A stretch of DNA of 64,000 bases from CAWKEY01 sp963848675 (GCA_963848675.1 CAWKEY010000025.1:1-64000), one strand, 5' to 3'. Shown: positions 34,711 through 43,831, counted from the first letter of the stretch. Program-made: numbers and translations. Notes: a model not told the origin generated them from the sequence alone.

Positions 34711-37205
34711 GATAATTTCTCGTCGGCGGTATTGCCGGTAAAGGTTTGTTGATAGCGCATATAGAAAAACGCGCCGCCCAAGGCCAGCATGCCCAATACG
34801 ATAAAGGCAATGATCCGGTAAATTTGTTCCAGCCGGGCCAGATCGATGAAGAACACTTTCCAGGCCACCAGCGCAAACAGCGCCAGGCCGGTCAGCCGCA
34901 ATGCCGTAACGTGCCGTTTGATGCCGGCAAACACCAGCGTCAACCCGAATACCGACCACAGGATCGACACGCCGCCGGAACGCAAACCGGGCACGTATTG
35001 ATAGAGTATGGAATTGATCTCCAAACTGAGAAAGCTAAACAGCAGCACCAATGCCGCTCCGCCCAGCCATTTCCGGATGTTGCCGGTATCGTCGTCACTG
35101 GTAGTCGACAGACGGCGGAATGCGAACAGCAAAAAGCCGATGATCGCGGCGAAGTCCAGCAGCCGCATCAGGGCAAACTGGAAGGAATAAGCGCCGCCGT
35201 AACGCAGCGTCCAGACGCTGTCGTATGCGTTAATGTGGCCCAGGCTTAGATTCCAGGACGGCAGATCGAACAGCAGCAGTTTAAGCACTACACCGATCAC
35301 GAATAAGCGCAAGGCTTGCAGCAACCATTGGCCGGGCGCGGCCAGATAATGCAGCAGCAACAGCAGGCTCATCGCCAACCATATAAAAGTCAGCACCGGC
35401 AGTTGCAGCGGCGGATACAAATAGCCGAAGCTGCGGTACAGCTCCAGTTGCAACACGATAAACAGCATGCCAGAGGCGATGATCAGCGTCGCCTGCAACA
35501 ACCAGTTGTCCTTCAGCCACAGCGGGATGTCGTTGCCGGCATCGCAGGCCAGCGGCGAGGCCGACGCCGGCTTTTCGATGAGTTTAAAGGCCAGCGCCAG
35601 CGAGACTATCGGAATACCGAAGCTGATCACGCGTTCCAGAAAACCCAACAAGAAGTCACCGAAGGACTGATCGCCATCCATCGCCGCACCGTATTGACCG
35701 GGCAGATCGATAAAACAGAACCGGAACAGCACAATCAGATACAGCAGATAAGCGACCTGCTGTAAAAATGCGCTGCGCAATTTACCGGCCATCCACAGCA
35801 TTATCAGGGCCTGCAACGACCAGCTGACGGTAATCCATTGCTCGGACAACAGCAGCGGCAAAGTGATGGTGACGAAAAATGCCGCCAAGCCGATAAAACT
35901 CAACAGCAGCTCGCGATCGGCCACGCGCCGGGCCAGGCAGTAATAGACATGGCCGACATAAAGCGCCGCCAGCGCCACGGTGATCAGTGCCACCCAGATT
36001 TGTCCGTAAGCGGCTTCGACCAGCTGATAAGCGGTGGCGAAGTAAATCGCGGCATTGATGATCAGCGCCAGCAGTTCCAGCAGCGTCGATTTAGTGCGGC
36101 TGACCAGGCAGAACAGGAACACCGTGGTCGAATACAGTATAAAAAAGCCGGTCAAAAACGGCAGCACTTGCCAGAAATAACCGGCCTGATAGTTCTGCAT
36201 CGCTCCGAAAAACAATAGGTAATTAAAGAAAAAACCCAAAAAATTCAGCAAATGCCAGTGTTTGTACCAGTTGATGGCGAGGATGCCGATGCCGAGCAAG
36301 AGCATATAGCTGAACAGGCCGATGAAATTGACTTGACCGGTGGACAGCAGAATCGGCGTGCAGTAGCCGCCGATAATCGCGAAAATTGCCACCAGGATCG
36401 AATCGAGCCGTATCGCCAAGGCCGCAGCGCAGGCAGTGACCAAAATCATCAAGGCAAAAGTCGGGATTACGTCCAGCAAGTGATAAAAACTGAAGGCGGC
36501 AAACACGCTGAAATACAGCACCGCGATGCCGCCGCCCAGCAAACCCTGGCTGAACAGATGATAGCGGCCGCCAACCAGCCGCACGCCGCCGGCGATCATA
36601 CCGGCCCCTGCCAGCACCGACAGCGCCACGCGCGCCTGTTCACCGAGCAGATCGTTATCGATCGAATATTTCAGAAAAAAACCGATGCCGGTGACCAGAA
36701 TCAGTACGCCGATGCGCAGCAGCCAGTTGCTGGCCACTGCGTATTCCATGGTCACACCCTGCGGCCTATGGCCTTCGCCGACGATGATCCAGTTCCAGAT
36801 TTCCTGGAGGATTTGCCTGGCGGCCAGCTCGAAGCGGCTGGGTTCGGTGGGCTTCCAGCTGGTTTGGTTCCAGGGGTTTTCCGGGATGGTTGCCGGAATC
36901 GGTCCGGGCAGGGTTTCCATAGACGACGGAGTGGATTCAACGGGGGCTTCGGTTGAGGAAATATCGAAGCACGCTTGTAGAATAGCCGGTTTGGGCGGTT
37001 CGAAAACCGCTGGCTCTGGTGTCTCCGGAAGCTGTGCCACAAGTCTTCGCGATACTTCCTGCAGCGTATCTTCAATTTTTTGTAGTGCCTGGCTGATTTC
37101 ATCACGGTCGCGCTGCTGTCTTTTTAGCAGCATGGCCAGCATCACGATCAACACGATGGGAACCACTATCAGGAGCAAGGCAAGAAAGCCGAAAAATTGA
37201 TCCAC
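34707..37205 (-). CDS. DUF2339 polytopic membrane protein
   Basis: 832 aa. After one N-terminal span and a coiled-coil/proline-rich linker (to about residue 140), the protein is almost entirely hydrophobic, with more than 20 predicted spans, matching DUF2339. Conserved start of the core: NWLLRIGVLILVTGIGFFLKY. Coupled by ATGA to the DUF3999 gene, so the two probably form an envelope complex. Role unknown; a link to cell-surface or polysaccharide processes is speculative. Confidence 0.85.
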   Translation of the reverse strand: MDQFFGFLALLLIVVPIVLIVMLAMLLKRQQRDRDEISQALQKIEDTLQEVSRRLVAQLPETPEPAVFEPPKPAILQACFDISSTEAPVESTPSSMETLPGPIPATIPENPWNQTSWKPTEPSRFELAARQILQEIWNWIIVGEGHRPQGVTMEYAVASNWLLRIGVLILVTGIGFFLKYSIDNDLLGEQARVALSVLAGAGMIAGGVRLVGGRYHLFSQGLLGGGIAVLYFSVFAAFSFYHLLDVIPTFALMILVTACAAALAIRLDSILVAIFAIIGGYCTPILLSTGQVNFIGLFSYMLLLGIGILAINWYKHWHLLNFLGFFFNYLLFFGAMQNYQAGYFWQVLPFLTGFFILYSTTVFLFCLVSRTKSTLLELLALIINAAIYFATAYQLVEAAYGQIWVALITVALAALYVGHVYYCLARRVADRELLLSFIGLAAFFVTITLPLLLSEQWITVSWSLQALIMLWMAGKLRSAFLQQVAYLLYLIVLFRFCFIDLPGQYGAAMDGDQSFGDFLLGFLERVISFGIPIVSLALAFKLIEKPASASPLACDAGNDIPLWLKDNWLLQATLIIASGMLFIVLQLELYRSFGYLYPPLQLPVLTFIWLAMSLLLLLHYLAAPGQWLLQALRLFVIGVVLKLLLFDLPSWNLSLGHINAYDSVWTLRYGGAYSFQFALMRLLDFAAIIGFLLFAFRRLSTTSDDDTGNIRKWLGGAALVLLFSFLSLEINSILYQYVPGLRSGGVSILWSVFGLTLVFAGIKRHVTALRLTGLALFALVAWKVFFIDLARLEQIYRIIAFIVLGMLALGGAFFYMRYQQTFTGNTADEKLS

Positions 37206-37453
37206 TGGGAAACTCCTGCGCAGGATGATTCAGAAAATTGCTTGTAATGGAAAAAAGCATAGCCGGTTGCGGGCAAGATTACCATGCAGGCCATTCGGCG
37301 TGGCATGGGCATTCCTGTAAAAGACAGCTTGTTAAGTTTAATGCCAAGCGTTCAATAAACCGTTGACGGTCAATATGTTCCAAGAGGTTTTTTAAAATTA
37401 ATCCCGGCGGGTTTGTGTTTCAATTACGTTGCAAATGTGGCAGCTTTGTTTCA

Positions 37454-37472
37454 ATGTTTCACCATGAAACAT
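37454..37472. promoter_or_regulatory. Perfect dyad ATGTTTCA-CCA-TGAAACAT, candidate activator site
   Basis: Eight-bp arms around 3 bp, in the 404-bp gap between the divergent DUF2339 and PsiE/oxidase operons. Further half sites GTTTCA occur just upstream (near 37417 and 37448). It lies about 72 bp before a sigma54-like element, a usual distance for an enhancer-binding protein. A LysR- or Fis-type binding site is also possible. Confidence 0.5.
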
Positions 37473-37542
37473 GATGACTGGGCCAAGTAAAAATAAATAT
37501 CTAAAAAACAATGCATTAACTTAATTTTAAAGGCAAAAAAGT

Positions 37543-37558
37543 TGGCATGATAATTGAT
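37543..37558 (+). promoter_or_regulatory. Possible sigma54-type promoter, TGGCAT-N5-TTGAT
   Basis: The -24 region TTGGCA is perfect and spacing is right, but the -12 dinucleotide is GA instead of GC. That is a significant departure, so this is only a candidate. If real, transcription would begin near 37570 and read the 48-aa gene and the oxidase operon. Confidence 0.35.
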
Positions 37559-37609
37559 GACAAGATTATCAGATACTTCTAATATAGAATGCTTTCAAGG
37601 ATCACAACC

Positions 37610-37756
37610 ATGACTTGCAGACAGCGTTTTGAAGTGGAAACATCGATTTACAGTTACTCTCCGGATTGCGCACGATGTACTGGCAGGCCATGTATTTTAC
37701 CCAAAATCGATGCCGTCACTGTTACCCCCTCCGCTAGCGCGGCCAATGTGAGATAA
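37610..37756 (+). CDS. 48-aa cysteine-containing peptide
   Basis: ATG with RBS AAGGA at 37596-37600; ends four bases before the psiE start, suggesting cotranscription. It holds four cysteines, three of them in CARCTGRPC, a compact cluster that could bind metal. No family recognised. Being a leader gene of the PsiE/oxidase/cyd operon, it may be a small regulator or metal sensor, but nothing beyond sequence and spacing supports it. Confidence 0.5.
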   Translation: MTCRQRFEVETSIYSYSPDCARCTGRPCILPKIDAVTVTPSASAANVR

Positions 37757-37760
37757 GCCC

Positions 37761-38183
37761 ATGTATTCAGAACGGTTTAATCAGTTGCACCAATCCTGCA
37801 GAGCGTGGGTTGATGAGCTGGGCAGCTTGTTGATCGAAGCCTTTCACTATCTTGCGCTGTTTATCATCGGCGCCAGTATTGTCTGGTCGGCGGTGATTGC
37901 CTACGCCGGCATGATCAGCCAAGGTCACGCCACCATCAGCGATATTTTGCTGCTGTTTATTTACCTGGAGCTGGGGGCGATGGTAGGAATTTATTTCAAA
38001 ACCAGCGTGATGCCGGTGCGCTGTTTGATTTACATCGCCATAACCGCGCTTTCAAGGTTGCTTATTGCTGATATTCAGGTGCATCATCAAGCCGATATGG
38101 GCATTTTGCTGGTGTCGGCGGCGATTCTGCTGCTGGCGATATCAACGCGGGTGATCCGCAAACCGCCGTCCGATAACGGCTAA
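37761..38183 (+). CDS. psiE: PsiE-family membrane protein
   Basis: 140 aa with four membrane spans. FHYLALFIIGASIVW, LLLFIYLELGAMVGIYF and MPVRCLIYIAITALSR match the PsiE (phosphate-starvation-inducible E) family. Function unknown. It lies 40 bp before the multicopper oxidase gene in the same direction. In E. coli psiE is controlled by PhoB and Crp; no Pho box is evident here. Confidence 0.85.
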   Translation: MYSERFNQLHQSCRAWVDELGSLLIEAFHYLALFIIGASIVWSAVIAYAGMISQGHATISDILLLFIYLELGAMVGIYFKTSVMPVRCLIYIAITALSRLLIADIQVHHQADMGILLVSAAILLLAISTRVIRKPPSDNG

Positions 38184-38223
38184 ATTATTATAAAAATGAA
38201 TCTGTTAAGATCGAGGAGATAGT

Positions 38224-40101
38224 ATGAAACCAACAATCAACCCTTCACGCCGCCGGTTTTTTGCCCAAACTGGTGCCGGATTATTAGCCTGGGCAGGATT
38301 GCCCGGCTGGTTACAGGCTATGGAAGGTATGGGCGAGATGCCCAAAATGGCACCCAACAAGGCCTCGCCCAGCTTCAAGCCGGATGTGGAAATCGAGTTG
38401 TTCTGCAAACCGTCGGAGGTTTCGATCCTGCCCGGCCAGGCGACACGGGTACAGCAATATTTTGCCAAACTGGTTAAAGGCCCCGCCAATACGTTGACCG
38501 AACTGCCTGGATCTTATCTCGGTCCGGTGCTGCGTTTTCAAAAAGGCCAAAGGATCCGTATCAATCTGCATAGCCAGCTGGACGAGCCCACCATCGCCCA
38601 CTGGCACGGCCTGCATGTGCCGGCATTAATGGACGGCCATCCCTTGTACGCGATCGACAAAGGCCAGACCTTTGTTTACGAGTTTGAGATGCTCAACCGC
38701 GCCAGCATGAACATTTACCACCCGCATCCGCACAACATCACCGCCAAGCAGGTTTACCACGGTTTGGCCGGAGCGATCCTGGTCAACGATGAGGAAGAAA
38801 GCCGTTTGGAGCTGCCTGGCGGCGAGTACGAAATCCCCATCGTGATTCAGGACAAGCGGTTCGACGAAGAAAACCAGCTCGTTTATGCGAGCCATATGCG
38901 CGATAGGATGATGGGCTTTTATGGCGACCGGATTCTGGTCAACGGCCGCCCCGATTTCCATCTGGATGTGGCCAGCCGCGCATATCGGCTGCGTTTCCTC
39001 AACGCCTCGACGGCACGCATTTACAAGCTGGCCTGGGACGACAATACGCCGGTAACTGTCATCGGTACCGATGGCGGCTTGCTGGAAACGCCGGTCACCA
39101 AACCCTATGTGATGCTGGCTCCCGGCGAACGTCTGGATGTGTGGGCCGATTTCAGCGGCCGTAATGTCGGCGCTCAGATGGTCATGCGCAGCCGGCCATT
39201 TTCCGGTGTATTGCCAAAAATGGCCGAGCGCATGATGGCTGGCGGCGGTCGTGGCGGCATGCACGGTACTGCGTTGCCGGTGGGTAGCGACTATCCGATT
39301 TTCAGCGTTAAAGTGACTCGTCAGGTCAGTGATAGTCCTGCGCTGCCACATACGCTGTCTGCTATTAATCACTATCAGATCAGCGATACCGCCAATCCCA
39401 ACAAACCGGTGCCCATCGGCATTTCCGAGGGGCCAATGGCGATGTTACTTAATGGCCGGCCCTATGCTTATAACGATGTGCTGCCCAGCGAGCGCATTCC
39501 ATTTAACACCGTGCAATTGATGGAAATTTTCCACGCCCATGGCGGCAGCGGCGGCCATGGGGGCGACGATAAGGCCCAACAACAGCAAGGCCAAGGCATG
39601 CAGCACGGCGAAGGCAAGCCGCAGCAAGAAGACCAGCGCATGGGTGGCATGGGCATGAAGCATGACGGCGATGAGCAGGCGCAAGGTGGCGGCCACCGTA
39701 TGGGCGGTATGGGAGGCATGGGAGGCATGGGAGGCATGGGAGGCATGGGAGGCATGGGAGGCATGGGAGGTATGGGAGGTATGGGAGGTATGGGAGGTAT
39801 GGGAGGTATGGGAGGTATGGGAGGTATGGGCATGATGATGTCGATGGCGCATCCGATCCATCTGCACGGCCAGTATTTCCAGATTATCAGCCGCACCATC
39901 GGCATGGGCGAAGGCGAAGATTACGCTACCGTTAAAGACGGTTTTATCGAAGGCGGCTGGAAGGATACCGTGCTGGTAATGCCGGGCGAACGCGTCAAAA
40001 TCATCAAACCGTTCCAGGATTTCAAAGGCCTGTTCATGTATCACTGCCACAATCTCGAACACGAGGATATGGGCATGATGCGGGATTTTTCCGTGGAATA
40101 A
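38224..40101 (+). CDS. Tat-exported multicopper oxidase with a Met-Gly-Gly repeat insert
   Basis: 625 aa. Tat signal (SRRRFFAQTGAGLL) with RBS GAGGAG. Copper motifs: HWHG (126-129), HPHPH (166-170), HPIHLHG (544-550) and HCHNLEHEDMGMM (607-619), i.e. a complete type 1/2/3 set with an axial Met. Between domains 2 and 3 is a low-complexity insert of His/Gln/Met followed by 14 MGG units (residues 493-534) just before the third copper motif. CueO has a comparable Met-rich insert that binds Cu(I), so cuprous oxidase activity is likely. It leads the bd-oxidase genes. Paralogous to the broken oxidase at 23483-25082, which lacks the repeat. Confidence 0.92.
   Translation: MKPTINPSRRRFFAQTGAGLLAWAGLPGWLQAMEGMGEMPKMAPNKASPSFKPDVEIELFCKPSEVSILPGQATRVQQYFAKLVKGPANTLTELPGSYLGPVLRFQKGQRIRINLHSQLDEPTIAHWHGLHVPALMDGHPLYAIDKGQTFVYEFEMLNRASMNIYHPHPHNITAKQVYHGLAGAILVNDEEESRLELPGGEYEIPIVIQDKRFDEENQLVYASHMRDRMMGFYGDRILVNGRPDFHLDVASRAYRLRFLNASTARIYKLAWDDNTPVTVIGTDGGLLETPVTKPYVMLAPGERLDVWADFSGRNVGAQMVMRSRPFSGVLPKMAERMMAGGGRGGMHGTALPVGSDYPIFSVKVTRQVSDSPALPHTLSAINHYQISDTANPNKPVPIGISEGPMAMLLNGRPYAYNDVLPSERIPFNTVQLMEIFHAHGGSGGHGGDDKAQQQQGQGMQHGEGKPQQEDQRMGGMGMKHDGDEQAQGGGHRMGGMGGMGGMGGMGGMGGMGGMGGMGGMGGMGGMGGMGGMGGMGMMMSMAHPIHLHGQYFQIISRTIGMGEGEDYATVKDGFIEGGWKDTVLVMPGERVKIIKPFQDFKGLFMYHCHNLEHEDMGMMRDFSVE
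39700..39825 (+). repeat. 14 tandem 9-bp units coding Met-Gly-Gly
   Basis: One ATGGGCGGT unit, then six identical ATGGGAGGC units (39709-39762), then seven identical ATGGGAGGT units (39763-39825). The block switch at a single synonymous base shows expansion by slippage from two founders. Unit number is likely to vary between strains and to be difficult to assemble. Confidence 0.95.
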
Positions 40102-40159
40102 CCTTAGGCAAGGCGTTTGTTCATGACTCAAATTATCTACCACTCTCGCGGAAACTGTC

Positions 40160-40405
40160 ATGACAGACGTCCCCCATAACAGCAAGGCGCTGCCGAAACC
40201 TGGCTTATTGCGCTGGGAAATCGGCATCGCCCTTTTACTTAAAATTATTCTGCTGACCGGCCTGTGGTTCCTGATTTTCCGCTGGCCTGACCAGCCCTCC
40301 GACAAGCCGGATATCGCTGCGCGTTTTGCGCTGCCGGCCGAGCAGAACCCGATCAATCCCGATTTTTCTTCTCATCCACCAAAGGAGTCTCGCCATGTTC
40401 GGTGA
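40160..40405 (+). CDS. cydP: CydP-like small subunit of cytochrome bd oxidase
   Basis: 81 aa, one membrane span (IGIALLLKIILLTGLWFLIFRW) after a basic Arg-Trp-Glu lead. It matches the small CydP proteins found immediately upstream of cydA in many proteobacteria and proposed as extra bd-oxidase subunits. Its end overlaps the cydA start by 11 bp, supporting coupled translation. The Pro-rich C-terminal tail (PDQPSDKPD) should face the periplasm. Confidence 0.75.
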   Translation: MTDVPHNSKALPKPGLLRWEIGIALLLKIILLTGLWFLIFRWPDQPSDKPDIAARFALPAEQNPINPDFSSHPPKESRHVR

Positions 40406-41954
40406 CGATATCGTCATGCTGTCCAGGCTGCAATTCGGCCTGACCGCGCTCTATCACTTTTTATTTGTGCCGCTGACTTTGGGCATGACCTTTATCCTCG
40501 GCATCATGGAATCGGTCTATGTGATGACTGGCCGCGAGGTCTACAAGGACATGACCAAGTTCTGGGGCAAGCTGTTCGGCATCAACTTCGCGATGGGGGT
40601 GACCACCGGATTGACGCTCGAATTTCAGTTCGGCACCAACTGGGCCTATTACTCGCATTATGTCGGCGACATTTTCGGGCCGCTGCTGGCCAGCGAGGGC
40701 TGGATGGCGTTTTTTCTGGAATCGACGTTCGTCGGACTGTTTTTCTTCGGCTGGGACAAACTGACCAAGGTTCAGCATCTCACCGTGACCTGGCTGCTGG
40801 CGGTCGGCACCAGTCTGTCGGCGTTGTGGATTCTGATCGCCAACGGCTGGATGCAGCATCCGGTCGGCGCCGAATTCAATTACGAAACTTTACGCATGGA
40901 AATGACCAGTTTTGCCGACGTGTTTTTCAACCCGGTGGCGCAGGTTAAATTCGTGCATACCGTCGCAGCCGGTTATGTCACCGGCTCGATGTTCGTGCTG
41001 GGTATCAGTTCCTGGTATTTGCTGAACAAGCGCGACATCGGCTTCGCGCGGCGCTCGTTTTCCATCGCCTCGGCGTTTGGCCTGGCGTCGGTGCTGTCGG
41101 TCATCGTGCTCGGCGACGAAAGCGGCTACACCTCCGGCGAAACTCAAAAAATCAAACTGGCGGCCATCGAATCGGAATGGGATACCCACCCGGCGCCGGC
41201 CAGCTTTACCGTGTTTGGTTTACCGGATCAGGAAAACGAGAAAACCGATATGGCGATTAAAGTGCCTTATGTGTTGGGCTTGATTGCGACCCGTTCCATC
41301 GACGAAGACGTCAAAGGCTTGAAAGACCTCCGTGCTGAAAGTGCCGAGCGGATTAAAAACGGCATGCTTGCTTATGCCGATTTGCAAAAACTGCGCGGCG
41401 GTGACAACAGCGAACAAACCCGCCAGCGCTTTGCCGAGCATAAAGCCGACCTCGGTTACGGCCTGCTGTTGAAAAAATACACCGACAAAGTAGTAGATGC
41501 CGATGCGGCGATGATCGAAAAAGCCGCCAACGACACCATCCCCAAGGTCGCGCCGTTGTTCTGGACCTTCCGGGTGATGGTGGCCTGCGGCTTTACCATG
41601 CTGTTTATCTTCGCGATGGCGTTTTATTTCTGCGCGACCCGCGTTGCCGATCAGAAACGCTGGCTGATGCGCATGGCGGTGTGGGGTATTCCGTTGCCGT
41701 GGATTGCCGCCGAAACCGGCTGGTTCGTCGCCGAATTTGGCCGCCAGCCCTGGACGATTTCCGGGATTCTGCCTACCCATCTCAGCGTCTCCAGCATCAG
41801 CAGTGAGCAACTGTGGTTCAGCATTGGCGGCTTTGCCCTGTTCTACACCGTACTGCTGATTATCGAGCTGTACCTGATGTTCAAATACGTGCGCCTCGGG
41901 CCGAGCAGCTTGCATACCGGCCGCTATTGTTTCGAACAACAGGCCGCGCATTAA
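40395..41954 (+). CDS. cydA: Cytochrome bd ubiquinol oxidase subunit I
   Basis: 519 aa from the ATG at 40395 (RBS AAAGGAGTC); an in-frame start 69 bp upstream lies within cydP. Haem ligands are His21 (b595, LYHFLF), His188 (b558, KFVHTVAAG) and the Met of FRVMVACG. The quinol motif is in the Q loop, which is long, with GLLLKKY as in the E. coli-type oxidase, and the conserved GRQPW follows. It reduces oxygen to water with ubiquinol at high affinity, without proton pumping. Second subunit follows after one intervening gene. Confidence 0.97.
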   Translation: MFGDDIVMLSRLQFGLTALYHFLFVPLTLGMTFILGIMESVYVMTGREVYKDMTKFWGKLFGINFAMGVTTGLTLEFQFGTNWAYYSHYVGDIFGPLLASEGWMAFFLESTFVGLFFFGWDKLTKVQHLTVTWLLAVGTSLSALWILIANGWMQHPVGAEFNYETLRMEMTSFADVFFNPVAQVKFVHTVAAGYVTGSMFVLGISSWYLLNKRDIGFARRSFSIASAFGLASVLSVIVLGDESGYTSGETQKIKLAAIESEWDTHPAPASFTVFGLPDQENEKTDMAIKVPYVLGLIATRSIDEDVKGLKDLRAESAERIKNGMLAYADLQKLRGGDNSEQTRQRFAEHKADLGYGLLLKKYTDKVVDADAAMIEKAANDTIPKVAPLFWTFRVMVACGFTMLFIFAMAFYFCATRVADQKRWLMRMAVWGIPLPWIAAETGWFVAEFGRQPWTISGILPTHLSVSSISSEQLWFSIGGFALFYTVLLIIELYLMFKYVRLGPSSLHTGRYCFEQQAAH

Positions 41955-41970
41955 CGGCAAGGATACCAGC

Positions 41971-42480
41971 ATGAACAAAACGAGCGTAACGCTGTTATTG
42001 ATGCTGTCCGCTGCGGCGGCCAATGTCATCGAGCCAGCCGATCCGGCACGGCTTGATGAAGTTGCCGAGCGCGGCAGCAAGGTGATGCCGTTTAACCTTG
42101 AAAAGACTCTGCACCTCTTCAACAAAACCGAAACCGGCGGTGTGCAACAGGTGGTTGTCAAAGACGCTGCCGATGGCGAGCAAATCGCATTGACCCGTAA
42201 ACATCTGGCAGAGATTGCCGCAAGTTTTGCTCGGGGCGATTTTTCCGGGCCGCAGCGCATCCACGGCAGCAATATGCCGGGCGTGCAAGAACTCAGCGCC
42301 GGAGCAAGACAAGTACGGTTCGTCTACCACGACTTGCCGGACGGCGGGCAAATTGAATACGTGACTGATACGCCGGCACTGATTTCGGCCATTCATCAGT
42401 TTTTTGATGCGCAACTTAGCGAGCACGCCCGGCACGCCATGCCCGGTGAACACGTAAAACATCACGGCCATCAGCCTTAA
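41971..42480 (+). CDS. Uncharacterised exported protein between cydA and cydB
   Basis: 169 aa with a short signal sequence (MNKTSVTLLLMLSAAAA). The mature protein has a characteristic run RGSKVMPFNLEKTLHLF, GGVQQVVVKD, GDFSGPQRIHG and GARQVRFVYHDLP, and a His-rich tail (HARHAMPGEHVKHHGH). Similar small proteins elsewhere are often misannotated as aspartate carbamoyltransferase, with which they share nothing. The tail may bind metal. Its insertion within cydAB, 16 bp after cydA and 36 bp before cydB, suggests a role in bd-oxidase assembly or a metal/copper link with the upstream oxidase. Confidence 0.72.
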   Translation: MNKTSVTLLLMLSAAAANVIEPADPARLDEVAERGSKVMPFNLEKTLHLFNKTETGGVQQVVVKDAADGEQIALTRKHLAEIAASFARGDFSGPQRIHGSNMPGVQELSAGARQVRFVYHDLPDGGQIEYVTDTPALISAIHQFFDAQLSEHARHAMPGEHVKHHGHQP

Positions 42481-42516
42481 GCGGCGTTCATCTAACCATT
42501 TAACGAGGAACTAACC

Positions 42517-43656
42517 ATGTTCGATTATGAAACCATCCGCCTGATCTGGTGGCTGTTTATCGGCATCGTCGCCATTGCCTTTGCCTTGACCGAAGGCTTC
42601 GATTTCGGCATCGGCACTTTGCTGCCGTTGCTGGGCAAAACCGATGTCGAGCGCCGCGTCATCATCAACACCGTCGGCGCCACCTGGGAAGGCAATCAAG
42701 TCTGGCTGGTGCTGCTGGGCGGCGCCATTTTTGCGATCTGGCCGGCGGTGTATGCTACGCTGTTTTCCGGGCTGTATGTAGCGATGCTGCTGGTGCTGTT
42801 TGCGCTGTTTTTCAGACCGGTAGGGTTTGATTACCGCAGCAAGCTCGGTAATCCCAGCTGGCGCAATGCCTGGGATTGGGGCTTGTTCATCGGCGGAACC
42901 CTGCCGCCGGTGTTGCTGGGTGTGCTGGTCGGCAATTTAATACTCGGCTTGCCTTTTCATCTCGATCAGGATTTACGGGCTTTTTACGACGGTTCATTTT
43001 GGGCCTTGCTGAGCCCTTTTGCCTTGCTGTGCGGACTGATCGGTTTGCTGACCACCAGTTTTCACGGCGCGTTGTTCCTGAAATGGCGCACTGAAGGCGT
43101 GATTCATGATCGCGCCACAACCGCCGTGGCGACCATCGGGCCGCTGTTGCTGGTCGCGCTGACGGCGGCAACGTTGTGGGTGTTTATGGGTATTGATCGC
43201 CCGGAAATCATTCAAATGGCGGGCACCGCTGCGCCCTCCAATCCGCTCAACAAGACCGTGACAGCGGTAGGGCCCGGCTGGATGCAGCATTTTCTCGCTC
43301 AACCGTGGATGCTGTTGGCACCGGTTTTGGGTTTCGCCGGTCTGGCCTTGGCCTGGCTGCTGGGCAGGGGACAATCAACAATGGGCGCTTTTCTGTCCAG
43401 CTGTATCGGCATCACCGGCTTGCTGTTGACGGTGGGCTTTGGCTTGTTTCCGTTCCTGCTGATTTCATCCACCGATCCGCGCTCCAGTCTGACCCTGTGG
43501 GACGCCAGCTCCAGTCATTCGACTCTATTGCTGTCATTCTGGATTACCGTCGTGTTTCTGCCGATCGTGCTGCTATACACCCGCTGGGTTTACAAAGTAC
43601 TGTGGGGCAGCGTCACTGAAGCGGCCATTTTGAAAGATTCACACACACTTTATTAA
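42517..43656 (+). CDS. cydB: Cytochrome bd ubiquinol oxidase subunit II
   Basis: 379 aa, eight or nine spans. The N terminus IRLIWWLFIGIVAIAFALTEGFDFGIG and the later VGATWEGNQVWLVL, SKLGNPSWRNAWDWGLFIGG and PRSSLTLWDASSS are conserved in CydB. Structural partner of CydA; binds no haem. RBS ACGAGGAAC before ATG. Followed 11 bp later by cydX. Confidence 0.97.
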   Translation: MFDYETIRLIWWLFIGIVAIAFALTEGFDFGIGTLLPLLGKTDVERRVIINTVGATWEGNQVWLVLLGGAIFAIWPAVYATLFSGLYVAMLLVLFALFFRPVGFDYRSKLGNPSWRNAWDWGLFIGGTLPPVLLGVLVGNLILGLPFHLDQDLRAFYDGSFWALLSPFALLCGLIGLLTTSFHGALFLKWRTEGVIHDRATTAVATIGPLLLVALTAATLWVFMGIDRPEIIQMAGTAAPSNPLNKTVTAVGPGWMQHFLAQPWMLLAPVLGFAGLALAWLLGRGQSTMGAFLSSCIGITGLLLTVGFGLFPFLLISSTDPRSSLTLWDASSSHSTLLLSFWITVVFLPIVLLYTRWVYKVLWGSVTEAAILKDSHTLY

Positions 43657-43667
43657 GGAGCAACAGC

Positions 43668-43811
43668 ATGTGGTACTTCACCTGGATACTCGGCGTCGGC
43701 TTTGCCGCGTCATTTGCCATCATTAACGCGATGTGGCTGGAATCGGTATGCGATATCGATACCCATGGCATCGATCAATCCTGTGACAGTTTGGGTAAGA
43801 AAGATTCCTGA
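43668..43811 (+). CDS. cydX: CydX, small subunit of cytochrome bd
   Basis: 47 aa, too short for most gene finders. MWYFTWILGVGFAASFAIINAMWLE is the CydX pattern: a single membrane span starting directly with MWYF. RBS AAGGAG precedes the ATG. CydX stabilises the haems of CydAB. The C-terminal tail is acidic, with two cysteines. Last gene of the operon, ending 20 bp before a strong terminator. Confidence 0.93.
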   Translation: MWYFTWILGVGFAASFAIINAMWLESVCDIDTHGIDQSCDSLGKKDS

Positions 43812-43831
43812 GTAAATCATCTGGTTCAATA

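Noticed and set aside
35316..36956. Long Gln/Arg/His-rich frames on the plus strand opposite DUF2339
   Set aside because: They are reverse-strand shadows of a very long hydrophobic gene; composition (GQQQRQ, EQHR) reflects complemented Leu/Ala codons, with no RBS or conserved motif.
39700..39825. CRISPR-like regular repeats
   Set aside because: 9-bp units without spacers, inside a coding frame and in phase; it is a codon repeat.
39445..40356. Minus-strand frame with His-Thr-Ser/His-Ala-Ser repeats
   Set aside because: It is the antisense reading of the MGG tandem repeat inside the copper oxidase gene; the sense frame has all copper ligands.
40326..40394. Longer CydA start upstream of 40395
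   Set aside because: It lies inside cydP in another frame and lacks an RBS; the ATG at 40395 follows AAAGGAGTC and gives the conserved N terminus.
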